DNA from: Streptomyces sp. NBC_00659
GTDB lineage: Bacteria > Actinomycetota > Actinomycetes > Streptomycetales > Streptomycetaceae
NCBI RefSeq assembly: GCF_036226925.1
Contig: NZ_CP109031.1
Coordinates: 4,836,001-4,900,000, forward strand
DNA: 64,000 nt
Reading direction: 5' to 3'
Shown: positions 14,763-23,709 of the stretch, in pieces
How positions within the stretch are numbered: the first letter of the stretch is position 1
Layout of the letters: every line of letters begins with the position of its first letter
Notes under the pieces: generated by a model
The model's database searches: none
Told to the model about the DNA's origin: nothing
The model's input: the letters and a program-made list of their open reading frames with translations, nothing else
Translations under genes and position numbers: made by a program

Positions 14763-16528
14763 GTCTCGTGGGCGCGCGCGAGCGCCGGGTGCGGACGGGC
14801 GGGGTCGAGCTGTGTGTCGCCGAACTGGGTGACGACAGGCAGCCGACCGTGGTGCTCGTGCACGGGTATCCGGACTCCAAGGAGGTGTGGTCCGAGGTCG
14901 CCGTGCGGCTCGCCGACCGCTTCCATGTCGTGCTGTACGACGTGCGGGGGCACGGCCGGTCGACGGCACCGCGGCCCCTGCGCGGCGGTTTCACGCTGGA
15001 GAAACTGACCGACGACTTCCTCGCGGTGATCGACGCGGTCAGTCCCGGCGGGCCGGTGCACCTCGTGGGCCACGACTGGGGTTCGGTGCAGTCGTGGGAG
15101 TTCGTCACGGTCGCCCGGACGGAGGGCCGGATCGCGTCCTTCACGTCGATGTCCGGTCCGTCCCTCGACCACTTCGGCCACTGGATCAAGCGGCGGGTGC
15201 GGCGGCCCACGCCACGGAGGGTCGGCCAGCTCCTCGGGCAGGGCGCCAAGTCCTGGTACGTGTACATGCTGCACACGCCGGTGCTGCCCGAGCTGGCCTG
15301 GCGCGGTCCCCTGGGCAAGTGGTGGCCGAAGATCCTCCAGCGGCTCGAGAAGGTGCCCGCGGGCGACTACCCGACCCCGTCGCTGCCTTCCGACGCGGCG
15401 CACGGCGCGTGGCTCTACCGCGACAACGTGCGGTCCCGGCTCGGCCGCCCCCGCGAGGACGCGTACGCGCACGCGCCCGTGCAGCTGATCACGCCCCTGG
15501 GAGACGCCTTTCTCTCCGAGCGGCTCTATGACGAACTGGAGAAGTGGGCCCCCGATTCGGTGCGCCGCACGCTCCAGGCCAAGCACTGGGTCCCGCGGAC
15601 CCGACCCGACCAGCTGGCCGACTGGATAGCGGGGTTCGTGACGGCCAACGAGGGCCGTGAGGCCGGCGTTCCCACGCCCGAGCCGGTGGCCTCCGGCAGG
15701 TACGCGGACCGGTTCGGCGGGCAGCTCGTGCTGGTCACCGGCGCCGGCAGCGGCATCGGGCGGGCCACCGCGTTCGCGTTCGCCGAGGCCGGCGCGCGGG
15801 TGGTGGCCGTCGACCGGGACGCGGAAGCCGCGGCCCGCACGGCGGAGATGTCCCGGCTGATCGGCTCGCCCGAGGCCTGGGCGGAGACGGTCGACGTCAG
15901 CGACGAACAGGCCATGGAGAAGCTCGCCGACAAGGTCGCCGCCGAGTACGGCGTGGTGGACGTGCTGGTGAACAACGCCGGTATCGGTCTCTCCGGCTCC
16001 TTCTTCGACACGACGGCGGAGGACTGGAGGAAGGTCCTCGACGTCAATCTGTGGGGTGTGATCCACGGCTGCAGGCTCTTCGGAAAGCAGATGGCCGAGC
16101 GCGGGCAGGGCGGCCATATCGTCAACACCGCGTCGGCGGCGGCGTACCAGCCCTCGAAGGCGCTGCCCGCCTACAGCACCTCCAAGGCGGCCGTGCTGAT
16201 GCTCAGCGAGTGTCTGCGCGCGGAGCTGGCCGGCCAGGACATCGGTGTCTCGGCGGTCTGCCCCGGCTTCGTCAACACGAACATCACCGCGACCGCGCGT
16301 TTCGCCGGGGTCGACGCGGCCGAGGAGAAGCGGCGTCAGAAGAAGTCGGCACGGCTCTACGGACTGCGCAACTACCCGCCGGAGAAGGTCGCCGACGCGA
16401 TCCTGCGCGCGGTCGTCCGCAACGAGGCGGTGGTTCCGGTGACCCCGGAGGCGCGCGGCGCCCACCTCCTGCACCGCTTCGCGCCCCGGGCGCTGCGCGC
16501 GATCGCACGCATGGAGCCGCCCTTGTGA
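14759..16528 (+). CDS. Alpha/beta hydrolase fused to short-chain dehydrogenase (EphD-like)
   Basis: 589 residues in two enzymes. Residues ~5-300 are an alpha/beta hydrolase with the oxyanion motif VLVHGYPDS and nucleophile elbow GHDWGS, where Asp rather than Ser is typical of epoxide hydrolases. Residues ~318-589 are a short-chain dehydrogenase with the nucleotide motif TGAGSGIG, NNAGI, and the active site NTASAAAYQPSK...YSTSK. The same fusion is mycobacterial EphD, linked to epoxy-mycolate modification; Streptomyces lacks mycolates, so the substrate here is unknown. The GTG start overlaps the M24 peptidase stop. The stop codon lies inside a 27-bp tandem duplication. Confidence 0.9.
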   Translation: MSLVGARERRVRTGGVELCVAELGDDRQPTVVLVHGYPDSKEVWSEVAVRLADRFHVVLYDVRGHGRSTAPRPLRGGFTLEKLTDDFLAVIDAVSPGGPVHLVGHDWGSVQSWEFVTVARTEGRIASFTSMSGPSLDHFGHWIKRRVRRPTPRRVGQLLGQGAKSWYVYMLHTPVLPELAWRGPLGKWWPKILQRLEKVPAGDYPTPSLPSDAAHGAWLYRDNVRSRLGRPREDAYAHAPVQLITPLGDAFLSERLYDELEKWAPDSVRRTLQAKHWVPRTRPDQLADWIAGFVTANEGREAGVPTPEPVASGRYADRFGGQLVLVTGAGSGIGRATAFAFAEAGARVVAVDRDAEAAARTAEMSRLIGSPEAWAETVDVSDEQAMEKLADKVAAEYGVVDVLVNNAGIGLSGSFFDTTAEDWRKVLDVNLWGVIHGCRLFGKQMAERGQGGHIVNTASAAAYQPSKALPAYSTSKAAVLMLSECLRAELAGQDIGVSAVCPGFVNTNITATARFAGVDAAEEKRRQKKSARLYGLRNYPPEKVADAILRAVVRNEAVVPVTPEARGAHLLHRFAPRALRAIARMEPPL

Positions 16529-16574
16529 GCACACGGCGGGGCGGCCGCCTTGTGAGCACACGGCAGGGCGGCCG
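16521..16574. repeat. 27-bp tandem duplication over a stop codon
   Basis: Two adjacent copies (16521-16547 and 16548-16574) differ at one base. The first contains the TGA of the upstream gene. The rest of the 278-bp gap to 16807 is the probable 5' region of the MerR gene; no other gene is seen. Confidence 0.9.
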
Positions 16575-16806
16575 CGCCCGCATGACCGCCTACCTACACA
16601 ACAAGGCGGTCGCCCAGGGCTGTCGGCCGGACGGGGAGGAGCTCTGCGTGGGCATACCGCGCTCTCCTCGGCGGTCGTACCATCCGTCGCAGGAGGGTTC
16701 ACCGCTCAGGGCCGTCGCGTATCCGGCTCTGTTCACCCACGGCACGGGCGGGGGCCTTCGGGCGGGCGGCGGCCTCTCAGGGCCCGGAGGCGGGAGGGCG
16801 GGAGAG

Positions 16807-17751
16807 ATGAGCGACGAGTCGGGCGGTGTCGCGTACCGCATCGAGGACCTGGCACACCGCAGTGGCGCCACGGTCCGGACGATCCGCGCCTACCAGGACC
16901 GCGGACTGCTGCCCCGCCCCGAGCGGCGCGGGCGCGCCAATGTGTACGCCGACGCCCATCTGGCGCGGCTGCGGCAGATCGCCGACCTCCTGGACCGCGG
17001 CTACACGCTGGCCTCGATCAAGGAACTCCTGGAAGCCTGGGACGCGGGCCGGGGCCTGGGCGGGATACTCGGCCTGGTCGCGGAGGTCGACGGGCCGTGG
17101 ACCGACGAGGAGGCCGCCCGGATCTCCCGGACCGAGCTGGTGGAGCGGTTCGGCGGCCGTCCCGACGACGCGGCGGTGGCGGAGGCGGTGGAGCTGGGCG
17201 TGCTGGAGCCCGTTCCGGGGGACGAGGACACCTTCCTCGTCCCGAGCCCTCAAGAACTTTCCGCGGCGGTCGAGTTGTACAACTCCGGTGTTCCGCTGTC
17301 CGCCATCGCCTGTCATCTACGAGAGTTGAGGGGGCAGGTCGAGCACATCGCCTCCCGTTTCCTTGAGTTCACCGCGGAGTACGTCTTCTCTCGGTATCTG
17401 GGTGATCGTCCGCCGAGCGACGCGGAAGCGGCCGAGGCGGCCTCGCTCGTACGGCGGCTGCGACCGCTCGCGCAGCAGACGGTGGACGCCGAACTGGCGC
17501 GGGCGATGAGGCTGTTCGCCACGCGTCACCTGAGCCGGCACCTCGCGGCGGGACAGGTCCCGATGGAGCCGGAGGGTGCGCGTCCGGTGGAGGTGGCCGC
17601 CGGGACAATGCGGGCCGTGGAGCGTCTGGTTGGCATGGAGCACGCGGCGGCCTTCGTGACGGCGGCCACCGAACGGGAGCTACAGGCACGTACGTTGGAC
17701 CAGCTGGCCGCAAACAGCCCCCATCGCATCATTGTTGACGAAGTACCTTAA
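16807..17751 (+). CDS. MerR-family transcriptional regulator
   Basis: 314 residues. The N-terminal MerR winged helix-turn-helix is clear: YRIEDLAHRSGATVRTIRAYQDRGLLPRPERRG (residues ~8-42) followed by the second wing and the helix LRQIADLLDRGYTLASIKELL. The long C-terminal region (~residues 90-314), mostly helical, has no Cys/His metal site and resembles the effector domains of AlbA/TipA-type or orphan MerR proteins in actinomycetes. Target and inducer unknown. The ATG at 16807 follows a GGGAGGGCGGGAGAG ribosome-binding region. Downstream lies a DnaA-box cluster. Confidence 0.9.
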   Translation: MSDESGGVAYRIEDLAHRSGATVRTIRAYQDRGLLPRPERRGRANVYADAHLARLRQIADLLDRGYTLASIKELLEAWDAGRGLGGILGLVAEVDGPWTDEEAARISRTELVERFGGRPDDAAVAEAVELGVLEPVPGDEDTFLVPSPQELSAAVELYNSGVPLSAIACHLRELRGQVEHIASRFLEFTAEYVFSRYLGDRPPSDAEAAEAASLVRRLRPLAQQTVDAELARAMRLFATRHLSRHLAAGQVPMEPEGARPVEVAAGTMRAVERLVGMEHAAAFVTAATERELQARTLDQLAANSPHRIIVDEVP

Positions 17752-17763
17752 ACGGCGCACTCG

Positions 17764-17817
17764 TTGTCCACAGATTCGTCAATTCGCCTGTGGATAACAA
17801 CACTTGGCTGTGGATCA
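17764..17817. promoter_or_regulatory. DnaA-box cluster between MerR gene and kptA
   Basis: Three boxes in 54 bp: TTGTCCACA at 17764-17772 forward, TGTGGATAA at 17789-17797 and TGTGGATCA at 17809-17817 reverse. The surrounding 100 bp is A/T-rich for this genome. Spacing of 20-25 bp centre to centre resembles oriC-like arrays. It is the second of three such clusters in the window. Confidence 0.75.
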
Positions 17818-17993
17818 AACCTCCGAACCAAAATCAAATGCGTGATCCGTCTCTCGCCAGGCACGCTGGGAGGATGAAGGAACACACCGATGAACAGCCG
17901 CACGAGCGGACGTGTGACCGACCGCGGGGCCGAGCGCAGGGCCGAACGGGGGACCTGGCGCATGAGCGGACGGAAAGACGGGCTGATGAACAG

Positions 17994-18542
17994 ATGGACG
18001 AAAAACGCACCGTGAAGGTGTCGAAGTACCTCTCGAAGCATCTGCGCCACCAGCCCGAACGGATCGGGCTCACCCTCGGCGAGGGCGGCTGGGTCGAGAT
18101 CGACGCGCTGATCTCCGCGGCCACCGCGCACGGCTTCCGGTTCACCCGCGCCGAACTCGATCACGTGGTGGCCACCAACGACAAGCGGCGCTTCGCCGTG
18201 GAGGGAACCCGGATCCGGGCCAGCCAGGGCCACTCCGTCGAGGTCGACCTCGGACTGCCCCCGGCGACCCCGCCGGCGTACCTCTACCACGGGACCGTGG
18301 CCTCCAGCCTGGACGCGATCCGCGCCGAGGGCCTGAGACCCATGAACCGGCACGACGTACACCTCTCGGCGGACCGGGAGACGGCCACCCGCGTCGGCGC
18401 CCGCCGCGGCCGCCCGGTCGTCCTCGGTGTGGACGCCGCCGCCATGCACCGTGACGGCCACGTCTTCCGGGTCAGCGCCAACGGCGTCTGGCTGGCCGAG
18501 GCCGTACCCCCGCGCTATCTGCGGTTTTCCGGTCCACACTGA
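17994..18542 (+). CDS. kptA: RNA 2'-phosphotransferase (Tpt1/KptA family)
   Basis: 182 residues, the usual size. The family removes an internal 2'-phosphate from RNA using NAD+, giving ADP-ribose 1'',2''-cyclic phosphate and nicotinamide. Visible family motifs are [35 protein letters not shown] (the HGT signature), MNRHDVHLS and VLGVDAAAM. The ATG at 17994 starts just before the conserved core. The frame is open back to 17790, and an ATG at 17874 would add 40 residues of Glu/Arg-rich, repeat-like sequence with no family similarity. The biological substrate in bacteria lacking tRNA splicing is unsettled. A DnaA-box cluster lies upstream. Confidence 0.9.
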   Translation: MDEKRTVKVSKYLSKHLRHQPERIGLTLGEGGWVEIDALISAATAHGFRFTRAELDHVVATNDKRRFAVEGTRIRASQGHSVEVDLGLPPATPPAYLYHGTVASSLDAIRAEGLRPMNRHDVHLSADRETATRVGARRGRPVVLGVDAAAMHRDGHVFRVSANGVWLAEAVPPRYLRFSGPH

Positions 18543-18631
18543 CCACGGGCGCCGGTCCGCACCGATCCCGGGCGCCGGGGCGCCGGGCAGCCGGTCGGAC
18601 CGCCCTGAGGCGACGACGCCCCGGCTCCGTC

Positions 18632-18644
18632 TACGCTCGACGCA
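18632..18644 (+). promoter_or_regulatory. Leaderless-type promoter of the LLM gene
   Basis: TACGCT at 18632-18637 ends 6 nt before the ATG at 18644; no Shine-Dalgarno sequence precedes the start. Confidence 0.5.
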
Positions 18645-19546
18645 TGAGTCTGCGTCTGAGCACCGTGATCCTGCCGTACGTCCGCTGGCACGAGGGCGGG
18701 CGTTCCGCATGGCAGCGCGCGGAGCAGCTCGGCTTCCACACCGCGTTCACCTACGACCACCTGTCCTGGCGGACCTTCCGCGACGGCCCGTGGTTCGGAG
18801 CCGTGCCGACGCTGACCGCGGCGGCCGCCGTCACCGACCGGCTGCGCCTCGGCACGCTCGTGACCTCGCCGAACTTCCGGCACCCGGTGACCCTCGCCAA
18901 GGATCTGATCTCCCTCGACGACATCTCGAACGGCCGGATCACGCTGGGCATCGGCGCCGGCGGCACCGGTTTCGACGCCACCGCGCTCGGACAGGACCCG
19001 TGGACCCCGCGTGAGCGCGCCGACCGCTTCGGTGAGTTCGTCCCGCTGCTCGACCGGCTCCTCACCGAGGACTCCGTCTCCTACGGCGGCAACTTCTACT
19101 CGGCGCACGAGGCCCGCAACATCCCGGGCTGTGTCCAGCGCCCCCGGCTGCCGTTCGCCGTGGCCGCCACCGGCCCGCGCGGTCTGAGGCTCGCCGCCCG
19201 CCACGGGCAGGCGTGGGTGACGACCGGCGATCCGAAGCTGTACGAGACGGGCACCCCCGAGCAGTCGGTTCAGGCCATTCGCGGACAGGTCGCCAAGCTC
19301 GCCGACGCGTGCGCCGAGATCGGCAGGGACGTGGCGGAGATCGACAAGATCCTGCTCACCGGCTTCACCCCCGACCGGGGCCACCCGCTGGAATCCCTCG
19401 ACGCGTTCGTCGACTTCGCGGGCAGGCACGCCGAACTGGGCTTCACCGACATCGTGATCCACTGGCCGATCCCCGACTCGGAGTTCGCCGCCGACCCGAA
19501 GGTCTTCGAGCGGATCGCCATGGAAGCGGTGGCCCAGCTGCGCTGA
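18644..19546 (+). CDS. LLM-class flavin-dependent oxidoreductase
   Basis: 300 residues, the bacterial luciferase-like TIM barrel. Family marks are [14 protein letters not shown] near residue 30, [34 protein letters not shown] near 65-100, and [28 protein letters not shown]. These bind reduced FMN or F420 supplied by a partner reductase. Members act on diverse small organic substrates, so the reaction cannot be named. The gene stands alone between kptA and a HAD phosphatase. A TACGCT element 6 nt before the ATG indicates a leaderless mRNA. Confidence 0.9.
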   Translation: MSLRLSTVILPYVRWHEGGRSAWQRAEQLGFHTAFTYDHLSWRTFRDGPWFGAVPTLTAAAAVTDRLRLGTLVTSPNFRHPVTLAKDLISLDDISNGRITLGIGAGGTGFDATALGQDPWTPRERADRFGEFVPLLDRLLTEDSVSYGGNFYSAHEARNIPGCVQRPRLPFAVAATGPRGLRLAARHGQAWVTTGDPKLYETGTPEQSVQAIRGQVAKLADACAEIGRDVAEIDKILLTGFTPDRGHPLESLDAFVDFAGRHAELGFTDIVIHWPIPDSEFAADPKVFERIAMEAVAQLR

Positions 19547-19669
19547 ACCGAGTCTCCATGCCCCCGGGGCCCCGGCAGGGCGGGGCGGCAAGGGTGAGGT
19601 GAGGGCGGTTACCACTCAAGTGTGCGGACCGCCGCACGGCCGTGCGCATATATGCGGGAGAATGAGCAG

Positions 19670-20539
19670 GTGACCTCAGCGACTCGCCGGCCCGAGACCC
19701 CGGCCTCCACCGTCCCGCCCCGGCTGATCGCCACGGACCTCGACGGCACCTTGTTGCGCGACGACAAATCGGTGTCCGACCGCACGATCGCCGCCCTCGC
19801 CGCCGCCGAACAGGCCGGCATCGAGGTCTTCTTCGTCACCGGCCGCCCGGCCCGCTGGATGGACGTCGTCAGCGACCACGTCCACGGGCACGGCCTGGCC
19901 ATCTGCGGCAACGGCGCCGCCGTGGTCGACCTGCACGGCGGCCCCGGCGCCCACCGCTTCGTCAAGATCCGCGAACTGACGCCCGACATCGCGCTGGACG
20001 TCGTCCGGATCCTGCGGGCCGCCGCGCCCGGCACGGTGTGCGCCGTCGAGCGGACGTACGGCCTCCATCTCGAACCGGGTTACCCGCTCATGCACATGGA
20101 GCCCCCGGAGATCGTCCTGCCCGCCGAGAAGCTCCTCGCCGAGGACGCGCTGGACGCCGATCAGCCGGTGCTGAAGGTGCTCGCCTACCACCCGGAGATG
20201 GATCCGGACGAGTTCCTCGCCGTCGCCCGCCCGGCCATCGGCGACCGGGCCAACGTGACCCGGTCGAGCCCCAGCGCCCTGCTGGAGATCAGCGGCCCCG
20301 GCGTCTCCAAGGCCAGCACCCTCGAGCTGTGCTGCGCCGAGCGCGGTATCTCGCCCGAGGAGGTCGTCGCCTTCGGCGACATGCCGAACGACGTCGAGAT
20401 GCTCACCTGGGCCGGCCGGTCGTACGCCATGGGCAACGCCCACCCCGCCGTGATCGCCGCCGCCTCCGGGCGCACGGTCGCGAACAACGAGGACGGGGTG
20501 GCGGTCGTGATCGAGCAGATCCTGGCCGCCGGCGCGTAG
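19670..20539 (+). CDS. HAD-superfamily phosphatase, Cof type
   Basis: 289 residues from the GTG at 19670, which has GGGAGAA at a good distance; an in-frame ATG at 19652 would add six residues. HAD motif I is [12 protein letters not shown], motif II lies in FVTGRPARW, and motif IV is FGDMPNDVEML, with a C2 cap between. Probably a phosphatase for sugar or nucleotide phosphates. It is a paralogue of the phosphatase at 4766-5617. Convergent with the M23 peptidase gene. Confidence 0.88.
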   Translation: MTSATRRPETPASTVPPRLIATDLDGTLLRDDKSVSDRTIAALAAAEQAGIEVFFVTGRPARWMDVVSDHVHGHGLAICGNGAAVVDLHGGPGAHRFVKIRELTPDIALDVVRILRAAAPGTVCAVERTYGLHLEPGYPLMHMEPPEIVLPAEKLLAEDALDADQPVLKVLAYHPEMDPDEFLAVARPAIGDRANVTRSSPSALLEISGPGVSKASTLELCCAERGISPEEVVAFGDMPNDVEMLTWAGRSYAMGNAHPAVIAAASGRTVANNEDGVAVVIEQILAAGA

Positions 20540-20562
20540 CCCTCCGCCGACACGGCCGGGGT

Positions 20563-20584
20563 CCTCCGGCACATCCGCCGGAGG
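20563..20584. terminator. Hairpin between convergent genes
   Basis: CCTCCGGC (20563-20570) pairs perfectly with GCCGGAGG (20577-20584) over a 6-nt loop, 24 bp after the HAD stop and before the convergent M23 gene end. No T-tract is visible, which is common for Streptomyces terminators. Confidence 0.55.
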
Positions 20585-20635
20585 GCCTCGGTCAGGGCCT
20601 GCCCCACGTCCCGCCACTTGATCCACATGACAGGC

Positions 20636-21679
20636 CTAGACGACGACCCCGTGCCCGGCCAGCCATGGAACCGGGTCGATCGCCGATCCCGTCTCCGGTG
20701 TCACGCGCACCTCGAAGTGCAGATGCGGGCCGGTCGAGTTGCCGCTCGTCCCCGACTGCCCGATCCACTCCCCGGTCGAGACCCGCTGCCCCTGGTCGAC
20801 GGCGACGGCCGCGAGATGCGCGTACTGCGTGTAGTAGCCCCCGGGGTGCTCGACCACGACCTCGATGCCGAAGGCACCGCCGCAGGACACCTTCACCACC
20901 CGGCCCGCCCCGGCCGCCCGCACCGGGGTGCCGATGGGCACCGCGAAGTCCTGGCCGGTGTGCCGGTGCGCCCAGTGCTCACCCCCGCTGCCGAACCCCG
21001 CGGAGAGTTCGTACGTCTCCACCGGCGCGACCCACGCCTGGGTGAGCGCCATCGGCGGCTGGTCGAGACGGACCGCCCCGCGGCAGGAGCCGGCCGCCAC
21101 GGAGGCATCCGCCCGGCTCTGCAACGCCGACCGCGCCTCGTCGAGCTTCGCCTCGATGGTCCGCTTGACCGCGGCGAGTTCCCCGGTCCGCTTCTCCAGC
21201 ACAAGCCACTCGGAGCGGGCCTTCGCCTCGTCCACGGCGAGCCGGCCCTCGGCACGCCGGCTCTTCTCGACGGCACCGGCGACGGCCAGATCGGCCCGCC
21301 GCACGGCATGCTGACCACGCATCAGACCGTCGGGGTCCTTCGCGAACAGGATCTGCGCCGTGTACGGCAGTCCGCCGCCCTGCCGGTACTGCGCACGCAC
21401 GATACGGCCCAGGTCCTCGTGCAGTACCGCGATCTCCTGCCGCTCCTGTACGAGCAGGCGCTCGGCCCGCTCGGCCCGGCCGCGCTGCGCCTCGGCGTCC
21501 TGCCGCCCCGCCTCGTACTGTCCGCTCGCCACGGAGGCGTCCTCGTACAGCCGCGCCACCTGGGCGCTGATGTCGAGGTCCGCACCGTCGCCCTCGGCCT
21601 CCGCCGGCCGGGCCGCGAGGATCACGAGAGCGGACAACAGGGCCGGTACGAGGAGGGGATGGCGGCGAAATGAGCGCAT
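20636..21679 (-). CDS. Secreted M23 (LytM-type) peptidase with coiled coil
   Basis: 347 residues. The signal peptide starts MRSFRRHPLLVPALLSALVI and ends around ARPAEA. Residues ~30-210 are Glu/Arg/Ala-rich coiled coil, as in NlpD/EnvC/RipA-type regulators. The C-terminal LytM domain shows the zinc motifs HTGQDF (H-x3-D) and HLHFE (HxH), so the metal site is complete and it may cut peptidoglycan cross-bridges itself. The start used is the ATG directly before the signal peptide; a start 51 bp upstream would put 17 residues before it. It lies downstream of the histidine kinase gene on the same strand, 170 bp away. Confidence 0.9.
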   Translation of the reverse strand: MRSFRRHPLLVPALLSALVILAARPAEAEGDGADLDISAQVARLYEDASVASGQYEAGRQDAEAQRGRAERAERLLVQERQEIAVLHEDLGRIVRAQYRQGGGLPYTAQILFAKDPDGLMRGQHAVRRADLAVAGAVEKSRRAEGRLAVDEAKARSEWLVLEKRTGELAAVKRTIEAKLDEARSALQSRADASVAAGSCRGAVRLDQPPMALTQAWVAPVETYELSAGFGSGGEHWAHRHTGQDFAVPIGTPVRAAGAGRVVKVSCGGAFGIEVVVEHPGGYYTQYAHLAAVAVDQGQRVSTGEWIGQSGTSGNSTGPHLHFEVRVTPETGSAIDPVPWLAGHGVVV

Positions 21680-21849
21680 GACAGCGATCGTGGCCCGTGA
21701 GTTGGGGCCCGGCCCGTTCAAGGCGTACACCTGGGGGACAGGACGTCACGAATGGCCCAGCGGCACGACCGAACGGTCCCGTGCCGGCCGGGCCGCTCGC
21801 GAACGGGTCACCCGGACACCGCGCGAACAGATCGCCCGCGCAAGGGGAT

Positions 21850-23559
21850 TCAGTGCGGTACCTGCCACACCACCGTCGTACCGCCGCCGTCCTCGCCGAT
21901 CCCCGGCCCGTACCAACTCGCGCCGCCCAGCGACTCGGCACGCCGCCTGAGGTTCTTCAGGCCGCTGCGCCGGCCGCCGTCGGGGATGCCGACGCCGTCG
22001 TCCGCGACGGCGAGGCGCACGCCCGGCCGCCCGTCCGGCAGCAGGACGTCCGCGTCGACGGAGACCTCGATCCGGGAGGCTCCCGCGTGCCGGAAGGCGT
22101 TGGAGAGGGCTTCGCGCAGCGCGGCGACGAGGTTCTTGCCGGTGAGTTCGCCGACCAGCGTGTCGACGGGGCCGGTGAAGCGGTGTCCGGGGTGGAAACC
22201 GAGGGGGACGGCGACCATGTTGATCTCGCGCAGGACACGGGTGCTCAGCCCGGAGGGCGTCTCGGCGGGGCCCTGCCGGAGCGCGAAGATCGCTGTGCGG
22301 ATCTCCTGGATGGTGACGTCGAGTTCGTCGACCGCCGTCCCGACGCCCCGCCGTACCTCGGGCACCTTCGACCGGCGCTGCGCGCTCTCCAGCATCATTC
22401 CGGTGGCGAACAGCCGCTGGATGACCAGGTCGTGCAGGTCACGGGCGATCCGGTCGCGGTCCTCGTACACCGCGAGCCGTTCCCGGTCGCGCCGCGACTC
22501 GGCCATCATCAGCGCCAGGGCCGCCTGCGAGGCGAACTGCGTGGCGAGGGTCCGCTCGCTCTCGGTGAACTGGCGTCCGTCGCGGGACCTCGGGGTGAGG
22601 AGGGCACCGAGGACCCGGCCGTCGCTCTGCAGCGGGAGCATCATAACGGGCCCGTAAGCCTGGGTGAGATCCGTCCGCAGGCGCGGGTCGGCGGACGCGT
22701 CCGCCAGGAACACCGGCTTCCCGTCCCGGAGTTCGGTGACCAGTTCGCTCTCCGGCGGAACGACGACGCCGAGCGCCTTCGACGGGTGGTCCGAGGCCAC
22801 CGCGACGACCTCCAGGCCGCCCTCCTCCGCGGGGAGCAGGACGATCCCGGCCGCGGAGCCGGAGAGCCTGCGGGCCTGCTCGGCGACGGTCTGCAACGCG
22901 TCCTCGGCGTCGCTGCCCGCCAGCAGCGCGGTGGTGACGGCCACCGAGCCGTCGATCCAGCGCTCACGCTGCTGCGCCGCTTCGTACAGGCGGGCGTTGC
23001 CGATGGCGATACCGGCCTCGGTGGCGAGCACCCGGAGCATGTCGAGATCGTCGTCGTCGAAGGTGCCGCCGCCGCGCTTCTCCGTGAGGTACAGGTTCCC
23101 GAAGATCTCCCCCTGCACCCGGATCGGCACTCCGAGGAAGCTGCGCATCGGCGGATGGCCGGGCGGGAACCCGCAGGAGCGCGGGTCGTCGGTCAGGTTC
23201 GCGAGGCGCACCGGATCGGGGTCGCGGATGAGCGCGCCCAGCAGCCCCTTGTGGCCGTCGGGCCTGCGCCCGATCCTGCGGGCGGTCTCCTCGTCCACGC
23301 CGTACTGGACGAAGTCCGCGAGACCCTCCCCGCTCTCGTCCACGACGCCGATGGCCGCGTACCGCGCGTCCGTGAGCTCCGCCGCTGTCTCGCAGATGCG
23401 GTTCAGTTTGGAGTGCGGCTCCAGCCCCGATCCGACCGACCGTACGGCCTCCAGCAGCCGCGGGACCCGTGCGTCCGGCTCGCCGGTCAGCCCTCCCGGA
23501 GCCATGGCCGCCGCGGCCATGCCGTCACCCGGGACGGGGGAGCGTCTCGCCGCTGACAT
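21850..23559 (-). CDS. GAF-domain sensor histidine kinase (DevS/NarX-like)
   Basis: 569 residues without membrane segments, so a cytosolic sensor. Two GAF domains are visible (residues ~50-200 and ~215-360), the first ending near the TEAGIAIGNARLYEAAQQRERW linker. The HisKA_3 dimerisation region DRIARDLHDLVIQRLF carries the phospho-acceptor His376. The C-terminal HATPase has SNAFRHAGAS and DDGVGIPDGGRRSGLKNLRRRA. This is the architecture of the DevS/DosT family, but neither GAF shows an obvious heme ligand to me. No response regulator lies next to it, so it is an orphan kinase. Location just downstream of cydDC hints at a redox or oxygen theme. Confidence 0.92.
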   Translation of the reverse strand: MSAARRSPVPGDGMAAAAMAPGGLTGEPDARVPRLLEAVRSVGSGLEPHSKLNRICETAAELTDARYAAIGVVDESGEGLADFVQYGVDEETARRIGRRPDGHKGLLGALIRDPDPVRLANLTDDPRSCGFPPGHPPMRSFLGVPIRVQGEIFGNLYLTEKRGGGTFDDDDLDMLRVLATEAGIAIGNARLYEAAQQRERWIDGSVAVTTALLAGSDAEDALQTVAEQARRLSGSAAGIVLLPAEEGGLEVVAVASDHPSKALGVVVPPESELVTELRDGKPVFLADASADPRLRTDLTQAYGPVMMLPLQSDGRVLGALLTPRSRDGRQFTESERTLATQFASQAALALMMAESRRDRERLAVYEDRDRIARDLHDLVIQRLFATGMMLESAQRRSKVPEVRRGVGTAVDELDVTIQEIRTAIFALRQGPAETPSGLSTRVLREINMVAVPLGFHPGHRFTGPVDTLVGELTGKNLVAALREALSNAFRHAGASRIEVSVDADVLLPDGRPGVRLAVADDGVGIPDGGRRSGLKNLRRRAESLGGASWYGPGIGEDGGGTTVVWQVPH

Positions 23560-23709
23560 GCCCTGAGCCTAATGAGTCCCCTTTGCCCGGGAAAGTCGGG
23601 CGGGTGGCGACAGACGGCGGACCCGGCACAGCCGGCGCCTTCCCGGACGGCGCGCTCAGCCCACGACGGCCGTCGCCCGCGCTCCGCCCGCTCTTCGCTC
23701 GTGCGGCGC

